Source: Halomonas icarae (GTDB lineage Bacteria > Pseudomonadota > Gammaproteobacteria > Pseudomonadales > Halomonadaceae). From it: a stretch of DNA of 64,000 nt. The stretch lies in assembly GCF_009901955.1 (NCBI RefSeq), contig NZ_WUTS01000001.1, positions 993,034 to 1,057,033 of the forward strand, in the 5' to 3' direction. A program made the translations under genes and the position numbers. Numbering within the stretch: the first letter of the stretch is position 1; the number at the start of each line of letters is the position of its first letter. Positions 11,085-19,482 of the stretch are shown in pieces. The notes below the pieces were generated by a model that saw nothing but the letters and a program-made list of their open reading frames with translations, made no database searches and was not told the DNA's origin.

Positions 11085-11120
11085 TGTTCAGGGGGTGACA
11101 TGTGTTCAGGGGGTGACATG
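11085..11120. repeat. Perfect 18-bp tandem duplication over a LysR stop codon
   Basis: TGTTCAGGGGGTGACATG occurs at 11085-11102 and again, exactly, at 11103-11120. On the minus strand the second copy encodes the last residues (HVTP) and the TGA stop of the adjacent LysR gene, and the first lies just after the stop. It looks like a recent slippage duplication with no coding effect. Confidence 0.9.
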
Positions 11121-12008
11121 GGGCTGTTCCGAGGCATTCTGGGTCTCGACGACGACCTCTTTCAGAGCCAGGGCGGCGGTGGAGAGTTCTCCGTGGGTCA
11201 GGATGCCCACGGCGCGCTCGATGACGGGGGCCTCCAGCGGTAGGCAACAAGCACCGAGCTCCTCCATCTGGACACGGCATAGCGAAGGAACGGCGCTGAC
11301 GCCCAGTCCGCTGGCTACCATCCTGCCGACGGTAGCAAGCTGATGACTCTCGAAGGCGGTGGGTAGCGCCAGGCCTTCGGCCTCCAACTGCTGCTCCAGC
11401 AATCGCCGCACCATTGAGGGACGCTGCAGGGTAATAAAATCGTGGGTAAGCAACATCTCCCAGCGAAGCGTGGCGTGCCGGGCGAGCAGTGAGCGGGGCG
11501 GCACCACGGCCACGAAACGGTCGTTGAACAGGGGGGTAAAGGCGAGACTGCCCGTGGCCTCGGGTTCGAAGGCGATGCCGAGCTCTACCTGGCCGTTGCG
11601 TACCATGTCGATGACCTGCTCATTGATGACGTCATGAACGGTGACATTGATGCGGGGGTAACGTTGGCGAAACGCCATCAGAGCGGAGGGCAACAGGTTG
11701 CTGGCGAAGGAGGGCATGGCGGCGACCCCGAGACGCCCCAGCTGCAGGGTGAAGCGTTGGCGCATCAGCTCTTCGATGTTATCCCACTCGGCCAGTAGTC
11801 GCTTGGCCAACGGAACCAGTGATTCGCCTTCGGGTGTTAGCCGAACACTTCGCGTGGTGCGGGTCATCAGGCGTCCACCGAGGCTCTCCTCGAGGCCCTT
11901 GATTGCGAGGCTCAACGCTGGCTGGGAAAGATGCAGATGCTCGCAGGCCTGTGTAAAGCTGAGGGTCTGAGCGACGGCCAGGAAGGCACGTAGCTGTTTG
12001 GCAGTCAT
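11106..12008 (-). CDS. LysR-family regulator divergent from the CoA-transferase genes
   Basis: This full-length 300-residue LysR protein has an N-terminal winged helix (MTAKQLRAFLAVAQTLSFTQA, then QPALSLAIKGLEE) and a substrate-binding-like effector domain from about residue 90. It is transcribed away from the 3-oxoacid CoA-transferase genes across an AT-rich region. This is the classic arrangement for a LysR protein that controls its neighbour and itself. The ligand is probably a ketone-body or related organic acid, by context only. Confidence 0.9.
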   Translation of the reverse strand: MTAKQLRAFLAVAQTLSFTQACEHLHLSQPALSLAIKGLEESLGGRLMTRTTRSVRLTPEGESLVPLAKRLLAEWDNIEELMRQRFTLQLGRLGVAAMPSFASNLLPSALMAFRQRYPRINVTVHDVINEQVIDMVRNGQVELGIAFEPEATGSLAFTPLFNDRFVAVVPPRSLLARHATLRWEMLLTHDFITLQRPSMVRRLLEQQLEAEGLALPTAFESHQLATVGRMVASGLGVSAVPSLCRVQMEELGACCLPLEAPVIERAVGILTHGELSTAALALKEVVVETQNASEQPHVTP

Positions 12009-12044
12009 GGGAGGGGTATCCGTGATGTCTATGCGACGAAGGTT

Positions 12045-12105
12045 GAACTAATAAGTCTTTGCGATCAAACAATAAAAAAAACAAACTTAACAAATATATG
12101 TTCTG
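12045..12105. promoter_or_regulatory. AT-rich LysR/CoA-transferase intergenic promoter-operator
   Basis: This is one of the most AT-rich stretches in the window, with an A-tract (12071-12080) and an imperfect palindrome AACAAATATATGTT at 12089-12102 of the size LysR proteins bind. It sits between the divergent LysR and scoA starts, so it probably holds both promoters. No unambiguous -35/-10 pair can be assigned by eye. Confidence 0.45.
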
Positions 12106-12183
12106 GACCAACACTGGGTCACGAGTCTCCACAGACCCGCGATTCTTCCCGAGTACTTTCAGTCACAACAAATGAGGCGCCCT

Positions 12184-12885
12184 ATGGCCGGATTCGACAA
12201 GCGCGTTAACTCCTATGAAGAGGCGATGGCAGGCATCGAGAGCGGTATGACGGTCGCTGCCGGTGGTTTTGGCCTCTGCGGCATTCCCGAGAACCTGATT
12301 GCCGAGATCAGGCGTCGCGGTGTGAAGGACCTGACAGTGATCTCCAATAACTGCGGTGTCGATGGCTTCGGCCTGGGGTTGCTGCTCGAGGATAAGCAGA
12401 TCTCGCGTATCTATGCCTCCTATGTCGGTGAGAATGCGTTGTTCGAACAGCAGATGCTCAATAATGAGATTGAGGTCATCCTCACACCTCAGGGCACCCT
12501 GGCCGAAAAGATGCGCGCCGGCGGCGCAGGCATCCCCGCCTTCTATACCGCCACGGGCTACGGCACGCCGATCGGTGAAGGCAAGGAGGTGCGCGAGTTC
12601 AATGGTCGTCCGCATATCCTCGAGGAGGCCTTTCACGCCGACTTCGCCATCATCAAGGGCTGGAAGGCTGACCGCTACGGCAACGTGGTCTACCGGGACA
12701 CCGCTCAGAACTTCAACCCGCTCGCGGCCACCTGTGGACGTATCACGGTGGTCGAGGTCGAGGAGATCGTCGAGCCGGGCGAGTTGAAGCCTGATCAGAT
12801 TCACACCCCGGGGATCTACGTCGACCGTATCATTAAGGGCACCTTCGAGAAGCGCATCGAGAAGCGCACCGTTCGCGAAGCGTGA
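12184..12885 (+). CDS. scoA: 3-oxoacid CoA-transferase subunit A
   Basis: This is the alpha subunit (233 residues) of a succinyl-CoA:3-ketoacid-type CoA-transferase, with [13 protein letters not shown] (the CoA-binding loop) and [15 protein letters not shown]. It transfers CoA to acetoacetate. ATG at 12184 is used because GAGG lies 6 nt upstream; the ATG at 12172 has no site. It is followed by the beta subunit after 58 bp. A close alternative substrate set (butyrate/acetate type) cannot be excluded. Confidence 0.93.
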   Translation: MAGFDKRVNSYEEAMAGIESGMTVAAGGFGLCGIPENLIAEIRRRGVKDLTVISNNCGVDGFGLGLLLEDKQISRIYASYVGENALFEQQMLNNEIEVILTPQGTLAEKMRAGGAGIPAFYTATGYGTPIGEGKEVREFNGRPHILEEAFHADFAIIKGWKADRYGNVVYRDTAQNFNPLAATCGRITVVEVEEIVEPGELKPDQIHTPGIYVDRIIKGTFEKRIEKRTVREA

Positions 12886-12943
12886 CACCCTCGCAACGAG
12901 CGTTTATCACCGACCGTTTCTCATCGAATAAAGAGGCAACAAG

Positions 12944-13603
12944 ATGGCACTGACTCGCGAACAGATGGCAATGCGCGTGGCGCGTGAGCTGGAAGATGGC
13001 TTCTACGTCAACCTCGGCATCGGCATTCCTACCCTGGTGGCCAACTATGTGCCCGACGGCATCGACGTGATGCTGCAGTCGGAAAATGGTCTGCTTGGCA
13101 TGGGGCGCTTTCCCACCGAGGAGGAGGTCGACGCTGACATGATCAACGCAGGCAAGCAGACGGTGACGGCACGCCCCGGGGCGGCGATCTTCGACTCCGC
13201 GGAGTCCTTCGGCATGATCCGTGGCGGCCATGTCGACCTGACCGTGCTTGGCGCCTTCGAGGTCGACCAGAACGGCAATATTGCCTCCTGGATGATTCCC
13301 GGCAAGCTGATCAAGGGCATGGGCGGTGCGATGGACCTGGTGGCGGGCGCCGAAAATATCATCTGTACCATGACCCACGCTTCCAAGCATGGCGAGTCCA
13401 AGCTACTCGAAAGCTGCAACCTGCCGCTGACCGGCGCTGGCTGTATCAATCGCGTGCTGACCGATCTGGCCTATCTGGAGATCAAGGATGGGGCCTTCCA
13501 TCTCAAGGAGCGTGCACCGGGTGTTAGCGTCGAGGAGATCAAGGAGTTGACGGCGGGCAAGCTGGTGGTGCCTGATCATGTGCCGGAAATGACCTTCGAC
13601 TGA
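12944..13603 (+). CDS. scoB: 3-oxoacid CoA-transferase subunit B
   Basis: This is the beta subunit (219 residues), carrying the catalytic glutamate in QSENGLLG, where the glutamyl-CoA thioester intermediate forms. The glycine-rich GIGIPTLV segment near residue 25 is typical. With subunit A it forms the active heteromer that activates acetoacetate, so acetyl-CoA units can enter central metabolism. A strong hairpin closes the operon. Confidence 0.94.
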   Translation: MALTREQMAMRVARELEDGFYVNLGIGIPTLVANYVPDGIDVMLQSENGLLGMGRFPTEEEVDADMINAGKQTVTARPGAAIFDSAESFGMIRGGHVDLTVLGAFEVDQNGNIASWMIPGKLIKGMGGAMDLVAGAENIICTMTHASKHGESKLLESCNLPLTGAGCINRVLTDLAYLEIKDGAFHLKERAPGVSVEEIKELTAGKLVVPDHVPEMTFD

Positions 13604-13625
13604 GGCTCTACCTGCCTGGAAACCA

Positions 13626-13658
13626 CCGCGGCCCGGACTTCTTGAGTCCGGGCCGCGG
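13626..13658 (+). terminator. Strong hairpin terminator of the CoA-transferase operon
   Basis: Fourteen perfect pairs join CCGCGGCCCGGACT (13626-13639) to AGTCCGGGCCGCGG (13645-13658) around a 5-nt loop, 22 bp after the scoB stop. The downstream sequence has only a short T content (TCGTT). Confidence 0.75.
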
Positions 13659-13736
13659 TCGTTCAGGGGTGGTGATTAAATGACCATTGCATCAAGGGAT
13701 TGATGGCCCGGGTCCCGGAAGAAGTGTTGCACAGCG

Positions 13737-13759
13737 TTATCCACAGAAATTGTGGATGG
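13737..13759. promoter_or_regulatory. Consensus DnaA box with an inverted near-match
   Basis: TTATCCACA at 13737-13745 is a perfect 9-mer DnaA box. Five bases on, TGTGGATGG at 13751-13759 matches the inverted box in seven of nine positions. The pair forms a 7-bp inverted repeat (ATCCACA/TGTGGAT) in the non-coding gap between two convergent genes. No AT-rich unwinding element or dnaA/dnaN gene is nearby, so this is not evidence for an origin. Confidence 0.5.
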
Positions 13760-13762
13760 GGC

Positions 13763-14530
13763 TCAGGAGAGCTCACAGCGGGTGTGTTGGGGGAGCAGAA
13801 ACTCCACCAGGCGCTCCTGCTGGGGGGGCACCGATTTCTCGACCAGCGCGATACCACCGGTCTCGACTCGATGCTCATCCCCCTCGGCGAAGGGCAGGCT
13901 GCGTGAACCGGAGGGATAAAACCGATAGTCAACCAGTGGCGAGATAGGGAAGAGACCATGATGACGATCGTCTGTGCCGGCAAAGCCGGCTTCTTCCATT
14001 CCACGGTGCAACTCGTCTAGCGGGGTACCGAGATGACGGCAGTCGTAGCCAACGTGATGCACACGAGGGCCATTGATGGCGAGTATTGCCGCCAGTGGGT
14101 GGGCCTGATGAAGCGCCTGGTAGCGCTGCCACTCCGGCATTGGCCAGGGACGCCCTCGGCACAGGCGGTTGGGGCCGCGGTGGGCGGTGTCAGGCGCTCG
14201 TTCTACGAGCTCCTCGAGCAGTGCCCTTGGCCGTCTCGCCAGAGTGCCGATCTGGAGCTCGGCGACCGCCAACCAAGGCCCCTCCCGAGGCGGTGCCAGC
14301 AGATTGACGAGCAACCCTCGATCCGCCATGGCGTGGCGGTGGCGGATGCGAAAGCCGAAGTGTTCCAAGGATGGCAGTAGGGCTTCCATGCCGTGATGAT
14401 GGTGATTGAGGGTCAGCAGGGCAAGGTATTCTGCCGAGGCGCCGGGGGGCCATAGGCGCAGCCCGGCGATCTCCGGATGTTGATGAATGAAATCCAGCCA
14501 TAGCTGCTGAATGAACTCTGCCCTCTGCAT
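13763..14530 (-). CDS. DUF1338-like protein (putative VOC-fold oxygenase)
   Basis: This 255-residue protein starts MQRAEFIQQLWLDFI and has two regions that resemble the DUF1338 family, whose characterised member HglS is a non-haem iron 2-oxoadipate dioxygenase/decarboxylase. These are an N-terminal LTLNHHHHG segment with WLAVAEL, and GPRVHHVGYDCR with a later SPLVDYRFYPSG. Several histidines could be metal ligands. I placed the start at 14530 because the upstream ATG at 14554 lacks a ribosome site and the family begins this way. The family call is by eye, and the reaction is unknown. Confidence 0.6.
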   Translation of the reverse strand: MQRAEFIQQLWLDFIHQHPEIAGLRLWPPGASAEYLALLTLNHHHHGMEALLPSLEHFGFRIRHRHAMADRGLLVNLLAPPREGPWLAVAELQIGTLARRPRALLEELVERAPDTAHRGPNRLCRGRPWPMPEWQRYQALHQAHPLAAILAINGPRVHHVGYDCRHLGTPLDELHRGMEEAGFAGTDDRHHGLFPISPLVDYRFYPSGSRSLPFAEGDEHRVETGGIALVEKSVPPQQERLVEFLLPQHTRCELS

Positions 14531-14629
14531 CGAACCCGCTTCCCGTATCGGCATGACTGGCGGGAAGTATAGGCGTCACTGATGAGATGCCTTTCAACGC
14601 CTGGACCACGCTGGCCCTGTCGAGTTGGC

Positions 14630-14905
14630 TCAATGCGCTGGGGAAGTCGTCAGCATGCCGTGCTCACGCACGTAGTGATCGAACTCGGAAAATCCGCCGA
14701 TTGGCGCGTCGTTCAGGAACACCTGTGGCACGGTATGCACGGTCTGGCCCACCTTGGCGCTGAGATCGGCCTTGGTCAGGCCATTGGAGGGCATATCGAC
14801 ATAGCGATAGCCCTCTATGGCATCACGCGACTCGAGGCGCTGGGCCAGGTCCTTGGCAAACACACAGAACGGGCAGCCTGGGCGGCCATAGATGGTCACG
14901 AACAT
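14630..14905 (-). CDS. grxA: Glutaredoxin, GrxA type
   Basis: This 91-residue thioredoxin-fold protein begins MFVTIYGRPGCPFC, giving the dithiol active site CPFC and the long GrxA-like helix 1. The cis-proline TVPQVF and GGFSEFD glutathione-site motifs are intact. It reduces disulfides and mixed disulfides at the expense of glutathione. It sits alone between two unrelated minus-strand genes. Confidence 0.92.
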   Translation of the reverse strand: MFVTIYGRPGCPFCVFAKDLAQRLESRDAIEGYRYVDMPSNGLTKADLSAKVGQTVHTVPQVFLNDAPIGGFSEFDHYVREHGMLTTSPAH

Positions 14906-15074
14906 CGAAACTCCTCGGCGCTATTAGCGCGAACATGAATGAAGCAGGCTGCTATTGTCGTCGATTGATCTAGCCATGACCAATAGGTACCGGCAAGTCG
15001 AGCCATTGAGAGCGGCTATTGAGAATGGCTAGAGCGCCTATGCGGGTTGGCCATGACGAAGAGCCGTCTCTTAT

Positions 15075-15896
15075 TTATGGCCCATTAAGTTCGCCGGCAT
15101 CGGCACGCCGCAGTAGATCCCCCAGCTCGGCGTGGATGCCGGGGCTCGTGGCGAGCAGGTTCTCGCCATACAGGGCCTCCGGAATACCCTCGGGGCAGGG
15201 ATAGAGGTGACCGACTCGAGCACCCGCCTCCCTGGCGATTAGCCAGCCCGCCGCGAAGTCCCAGAGGGAGACGCTCTCGTAGTAGGCATCCAGACGACCG
15301 CAGGCCACATCGCATAGATCGAGAGCCGCCGAGCCGTTGCGACGCACATCCTGGCACTGTTCCAGTACGGCGGCCAACCGGCGCATCAGCGGTGGCCGGC
15401 TATCACGGCGATAGGGGAATCCGGTGGCAACCAGGCTGTGGCTAAGCTCCTTCCGGCGGCTGGCACGGATCGGCCGAGCATTGCACCAGGCTCCCTCGCC
15501 ATGGATGGCGGTGAAGGTTTCGCCCAGGAAGGGAGCATGCACGACACCGACACGAAGCACTCCATCCTCCAGCCAGGCAATGGAGACGGCCACATGGGCA
15601 AGACCGTGGGCGAAGTTGACGGTGCCATCGATGGGATCGACGACCCATAGCGCTCCCTCGGCCGCCAGTTCGCTGCGGTCGGGGGAGAGCTCCTCGCTGA
15701 GACGAGCCTCCCCGGGGAAGGTGGCATCCAGACGATCTCGTATATGGCGATCCACCGCTACGTCAATATCGGTTACCAGCTCCTCCCCAGCCTTGTATGA
15801 CTGGCTGAAATTTCGCTCATGACGTGCCTTGCGGATCATCTCACCCGCTTCCCTGGCGATCTCCAGGGCATGCTGCAGGCGTTCGTCGTCGGTCAT
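15075..15896 (-). CDS. Inositol-monophosphatase-family phosphatase
   Basis: This 273-residue Mg2+/Li+-sensitive phosphatase has the family metal-site motifs SEE near residue 67, DPIDGTVNF near 87, and SLWDFAAG near 215. SuhB, CysQ and related sugar-phosphatases share these motifs. Length and motif spacing suit a SuhB-like or general inositol/sugar phosphatase. Because suhB proper may lie elsewhere, no symbol is given. It is read away from a MITE-like element 46 bp upstream. Confidence 0.85.
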   Translation of the reverse strand: MTDDERLQHALEIAREAGEMIRKARHERNFSQSYKAGEELVTDIDVAVDRHIRDRLDATFPGEARLSEELSPDRSELAAEGALWVVDPIDGTVNFAHGLAHVAVSIAWLEDGVLRVGVVHAPFLGETFTAIHGEGAWCNARPIRASRRKELSHSLVATGFPYRRDSRPPLMRRLAAVLEQCQDVRRNGSAALDLCDVACGRLDAYYESVSLWDFAAGWLIAREAGARVGHLYPCPEGIPEALYGENLLATSPGIHAELGDLLRRADAGELNGP

Positions 15897-15942
15897 GGTG
15901 GACTACCTCGGCGTGAGTGGGTGGCTATCGGGTGACGTTAGC

Positions 15943-16095
15943 CTAGGGAGCGTTAACAATCAGGCCAGCCAAACGATGGCCGATACGAGGCAGAGTAGCG
16001 ACTGATAATTTCTTGCCAGGTCGAGGCATTCGTCATCCAAATCCCGTCATGCTACATCAGGTACGCAAAAATTAGTAATTGTTAACGCTCCCTAG
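15943..16095. mobile_element. MITE-like element with perfect 18-bp inverted ends
   Basis: CTAGGGAGCGTTAACAAT (15943-15960) and its exact reverse complement (16078-16095) bound a 117-bp core with no gene. CTAG at each outer edge is the target typically duplicated by IS5-family elements, and the inner TA would suit IS630/mariner types. The structure therefore resembles a non-autonomous miniature element. It lies between two divergent genes and could carry their promoters. A purely regulatory inverted repeat is the alternative. Confidence 0.55.
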
Positions 16096-16183
16096 CAACT
16101 CCATCGGCCCTGCGCCGACACCTGGTTGGGCCCGATGGGCGCGTGCGCCTATACTGGCGCCGATTATCGACATGGAGAAACCC

Positions 16184-16642
16184 ATGCATGCCCTGACGCC
16201 AGACCAGTATCAGCGCCTGCGGCGACTCGCCGAGGCCTGGACCGCCAGTCATCTGCGCGAGTCGAAGTCACTGCCCCAGTTCAATCCTCTGCTGGCCGCG
16301 GATGCCCTCTGCTTCCAGTGCTATCGCCTTCCCGAGCATGGCGAGCAGCTGGTCGGAGCCCTGGTCACGCCGGTCTCGCTATGGCTGGTGATGCTGCCTG
16401 AGCGAGCGAATGCCCCCCTGCCTGTCGCGGGTGAGCGCTGCACGCTGACATTGCCCTCCGGTCGCTATCCCATGGAGGCGGTCGCGCTGGGCGATGAGGT
16501 CGCCTGCTGGCGCCTGATACTGCTCGATGACCTGACCGATGTGGCCTCTCGTCAGGATGCCAGCCGCCTCGCCCAGCGGTTGATGGAGCGTGTCATGGCC
16601 GGCGATGAGGGTGCGCAGGCGCCATCGCAACCAGAGGCGTGA
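16184..16642 (+). CDS. HybE-like [NiFe]-hydrogenase assembly chaperone homologue
   Basis: This small protein of 152 residues has the HybE-family pattern FNPLLAADALCFQC, GALVTPVSLWLVMLPE and LPSGRYPMEAVAL. HybE in other bacteria helps assemble or export the hydrogenase large subunit. No hydrogenase gene is in this window, so the role here may differ. The start is ATG 16184 with GGAG 6 nt upstream; an in-frame ATG at 16172 overlaps that site. bdhA follows after 108 bp. Confidence 0.7.
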   Translation: MHALTPDQYQRLRRLAEAWTASHLRESKSLPQFNPLLAADALCFQCYRLPEHGEQLVGALVTPVSLWLVMLPERANAPLPVAGERCTLTLPSGRYPMEAVALGDEVACWRLILLDDLTDVASRQDASRLAQRLMERVMAGDEGAQAPSQPEA

Positions 16643-16750
16643 TGGCAGGCGCCTTGAGGTGGCGCGGCCTACCCTGATCCCCTTATGCTGGTGGCTCCTG
16701 AAGAGCCCGTACCCCCAATGCCCATACATCGATTGAGCAAGGAGTTGCCC

Positions 16751-17518
16751 ATGTCAATATCCGTCACCCCCCGCGTCGCCCTCGTTACCGGTACCAGTAG
16801 CGGTATCGGCGAGGCGGTGGTCCGTCACTTTTGTCGCCTGGGCCATCAGGTATTGGCGGTGGACTTCAACCCCGCGGGGCGAGAGGTGGCCGAAGAGGCG
16901 GGCGCGAGCTTCTTCCAGGCAGATCTGACCGATGGGGATGCCTGTCGGGCTGCCGTTGCCGAAGCGATCAAGCGCTTCGGTCGTGTGGATATCCTGGTCA
17001 ACAATGCCGGCATTCAGCATGTCGCGCCGGTCGAGGAGTTTCCCGAGACGAAGTGGCGTCAGATCATCGATCTGATGTTGACGGCCCCCTTCCTGCTGAG
17101 CCAGGCCGCCTGGCCCTCCATGCGCGAGAGTGGCTGGGGGCGCATCATCAATATCGCTTCGGTACATGCTCAGGTGGCATCACCGGGCAAGTCAGCCTAC
17201 ATCAGCGCCAAGCACGGCATGATCGGCCTGACCAAGACCGCCGCCCTGGAGGGGGGGAGTCAGGGAATTACCGCCAATGCCATCTGTCCCGCCTATGTGA
17301 AGACCCCGCTGGTCGACAACCAGATCGCCGACCAGGCGAAGCTGCATGGCATGCAGGAGCAGGAGGTGATCGAGCAGATCATGCTCAAGAATGCCGCCGT
17401 CAAGCGCCTGATCGAACCCGACGAGGTGGCCGAGCTGGTGGCCTATCTGGCGTCAGACTCGGCCGGTGCCGTGACCGGTGCCAGCTGGAATATCGACCTA
17501 GGATGGACGGCACAATAA
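16751..17518 (+). CDS. bdhA: 3-hydroxybutyrate dehydrogenase
   Basis: This classical short-chain dehydrogenase has 255 residues, with the NAD site TGTSSGIG, NNAG, and the catalytic Ser-Tyr-Lys of IASVHA and YISAKHG. The extended C-terminal part (VKTPLVDNQIAD and MQEQEVIEQIML) is characteristic of D-3-hydroxybutyrate dehydrogenases, which form acetoacetate. The start is ATG 16751, with AGGAG 6 nt upstream. Together with the CoA-transferase genes about 4 kb away it completes 3-hydroxybutyrate use. Confidence 0.93.
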   Translation: MSISVTPRVALVTGTSSGIGEAVVRHFCRLGHQVLAVDFNPAGREVAEEAGASFFQADLTDGDACRAAVAEAIKRFGRVDILVNNAGIQHVAPVEEFPETKWRQIIDLMLTAPFLLSQAAWPSMRESGWGRIINIASVHAQVASPGKSAYISAKHGMIGLTKTAALEGGSQGITANAICPAYVKTPLVDNQIADQAKLHGMQEQEVIEQIMLKNAAVKRLIEPDEVAELVAYLASDSAGAVTGASWNIDLGWTAQ

Positions 17519-17536
17519 CCGGGGTTCGCCGGGAGA

Positions 17537-17580
17537 CGTAAGCTGTAGCGGGAAGGGAGTGTCCCCAAAGGGAGCTTACG
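17537..17580. other. Inverted repeat between bdhA and the RegA-like gene
   Basis: CGTAAGCT (17537-17544) and AGCTTACG (17573-17580) are perfect inverted arms, 28 bp apart, lying exactly in the gap between the convergent bdhA and regA-like stops. It is probably a bidirectional terminator stem, although the loop is long and no T-run follows. Confidence 0.4.
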
Positions 17581-17582
17581 GC

Positions 17583-18122
17583 TTATCGCCGCACCGGGCG
17601 CTTCTGCAGCTTGCGCTGCAGGGTGCGCCGATGCATCCCCAGGGCACGGGCGGTGGCGGAGATATTGCCGTCGTGCTCCTGGAGAACCTTCTGGATATGC
17701 TCCCAGGCGATGCGGTTGATGGAGGGGGGCTGGTCGGCCACCTCGATCTGCGGATCGCCATCATCCTTCTCGAAGGCGGCCAGCACCTCGTCGGCATCGG
17801 CCGGCTTGCACAGGTAGTTGACCGCCCCCAGCTTGATCGCCTCCACGGCCGTGGCGATGCTGGAGTAGCCGGTGAGAATCACGATTCGGCACTCCGGCAC
17901 CACCTCCAGCAGCTCCGGGAGCAACTTTAGTCCCGACTCGTGCTCCAGCTTGAGATCCAGCGTTGCTAGGGCGGGACGATACTGGCGTGCCAGAGAGAGC
18001 GCTTCCTGGGCGTCCCGGGCAACCACCACCTCGTAACCGCGGCGGGTCATGGCGCGATCGAGCACATGGCAGAACATCTCGTCATCATCGATGATCAGCA
18101 GGCGTTGGGGCGTGTCTTGCAT
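17583..18122 (-). CDS. regA: RegA/PrrA/ActR-type response regulator
   Basis: The receiver domain has the acidic pocket IDDDE (residues 11-15), phospho-acceptor Asp55 in ATLDLKLE, and the KPAD lysine. A short linker leads to a C-terminal Fis-type helix-turn-helix ending GMHRRTLQRKLQKR, as in RegA/PrrA. The start at MQDTPQ (179 residues) matches the family length. It follows the RegB-like kinase gene by 25 bp on the same strand. These systems switch respiration and redox-balance genes in response to oxygen or quinone state. Confidence 0.93.
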   Translation of the reverse strand: MQDTPQRLLIIDDDEMFCHVLDRAMTRRGYEVVVARDAQEALSLARQYRPALATLDLKLEHESGLKLLPELLEVVPECRIVILTGYSSIATAVEAIKLGAVNYLCKPADADEVLAAFEKDDGDPQIEVADQPPSINRIAWEHIQKVLQEHDGNISATARALGMHRRTLQRKLQKRPVRR

Positions 18123-18147
18123 GGGGTTCTCGCTCGGGGGATGGGGG

Positions 18148-19428
18148 TCATTGGGTGCCTGTCGCACGGGGCAACACGACCTCGGTCAGGGTGCCACCCT
18201 CAGGGTGATTATAGAGACTGACACCGCCGCCGAAACGGTTGATGGTGGCATGGGTCAGGAACAGGCCGATGCCCATTCCCTTGCTCTTGGTGGAGACAAA
18301 GGTCTCGCCCAACTGGTCGGCGATGGAGAGGGCGACCCCGGGGCCATGGTCGCGAATGTCGATGATCACCTCGTCGTCGTGCCAGTCGAGGCTGACCGCG
18401 ATATCGTCGGGGTTGGCATCGGCGGCATTGTTGAGCAGATTGGTCAGTGCCTGCTCCAGGGTCGTGTCGACGGCAAGCAAGGGGCGACTGCGGTGCTCCG
18501 CCACGCTCATGTGATGGCTGACGTCGGGGCGCAGCACCAGCCAACGTTGAATCACACCGCCCAACCATACCTCGGCGTCGGTAATCTGCGGCTTGCGCAT
18601 GCGCCGTCGGTCGGCACTCTCCACCAGCTGCTGGAGCCGTGATTTGCAGGTATCCACCTGCTGGCGCAGTAACTCGATATCCTGTTGCAACCTGGGGTGA
18701 TCGTCTGCCTCTTCCCGCATTTCGGAAAGCAATACCGCCATGGTAGAGAGAGGCGTGCCCAGCTCATGGGCAGTGCCAGCGGCCTGAGTGGCCACGGCAA
18801 TTACCTGTTCATTGCGAAGGGCGGCCTCACGTGTTCGAGACAGCGCCTGCTCCCTGCGGCGTAGCGCATGGGCCATCCGGTAGATGAAGAAGGTCACCAG
18901 CCCGGCCGATAGGGCGAAGTTGAGCCACATGCCAAGCACATGAAGGTTGAGTCGGCCGTCGTCGCCGTGACCGCCGGTAAGGGCCGGTACCGGATGATGA
19001 AAGACCATCAGCGCCGTATAGCCGAGCATCGACGTGGCGGCGATGATCCAGGCACAGCGCCAGGGCAGGGTGGCGGCGGCAATGGTGACAGGCACCAGAT
19101 AGTAGTTGATAAAGGGATTGCTGGCACCCCCGGTGAAGTAGAACAGTAGCGTCAGTCCGCCAACGTCGGCGAGCAGATGAAGCAGGTACTCACCATCGGT
19201 AACGTCGCGATGGCGTCCCAGACGCCACCAGGTCGCCAGGTTGATCACCGCCATCATCAGTACCACGCCGATCACCGCGGCGACCTCAAGGTCGAAATGC
19301 AGCACCTCGACGCCGAAGATGATGGCAGCCAGAAACCCCGTCCACGTGATGCCGCGCACGATGGTCAGGCGAACCAGGTTGCGGTTGGGGGTTGATAATG
19401 GAAGAGGCTGGGCAGATTGCATGGACAC
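18148..19428 (-). CDS. regB: RegB/PrrB-type redox sensor histidine kinase
   Basis: This 426-residue protein has about six N-terminal membrane helices with the quinone-linked loop GGASNPF (residues 100-106), then an H-box with His221 in GTAHELGTPLS, and an ATPase domain (NLLNNAADA, DHGPGV, GMGIGLFL). Cys261 in VDTCKSRL aligns with the redox-active cysteine of RegB. It phosphorylates the adjacent RegA-like regulator. Both known RegB redox inputs (quinone loop and cysteine) therefore appear intact. Confidence 0.93.
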   Translation of the reverse strand: MSMQSAQPLPLSTPNRNLVRLTIVRGITWTGFLAAIIFGVEVLHFDLEVAAVIGVVLMMAVINLATWWRLGRHRDVTDGEYLLHLLADVGGLTLLFYFTGGASNPFINYYLVPVTIAAATLPWRCAWIIAATSMLGYTALMVFHHPVPALTGGHGDDGRLNLHVLGMWLNFALSAGLVTFFIYRMAHALRRREQALSRTREAALRNEQVIAVATQAAGTAHELGTPLSTMAVLLSEMREEADDHPRLQQDIELLRQQVDTCKSRLQQLVESADRRRMRKPQITDAEVWLGGVIQRWLVLRPDVSHHMSVAEHRSRPLLAVDTTLEQALTNLLNNAADANPDDIAVSLDWHDDEVIIDIRDHGPGVALSIADQLGETFVSTKSKGMGIGLFLTHATINRFGGGVSLYNHPEGGTLTEVVLPRATGTQ

Positions 19429-19482
19429 TCCGGAGTGGGCTGGCCACGATGATACCCGATAGGCGTCGATGCTGTTTTGATC

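Noticed and set aside
13737..13759. Replication origin
   Set aside because: There is only one good DnaA box, no AT-rich unwinding region and no origin-linked genes.
18049..18642. Extra genes on the plus strand opposite the RegB/RegA-like genes
   Set aside because: They are shadows of the two-component genes without domains or ribosome sites.
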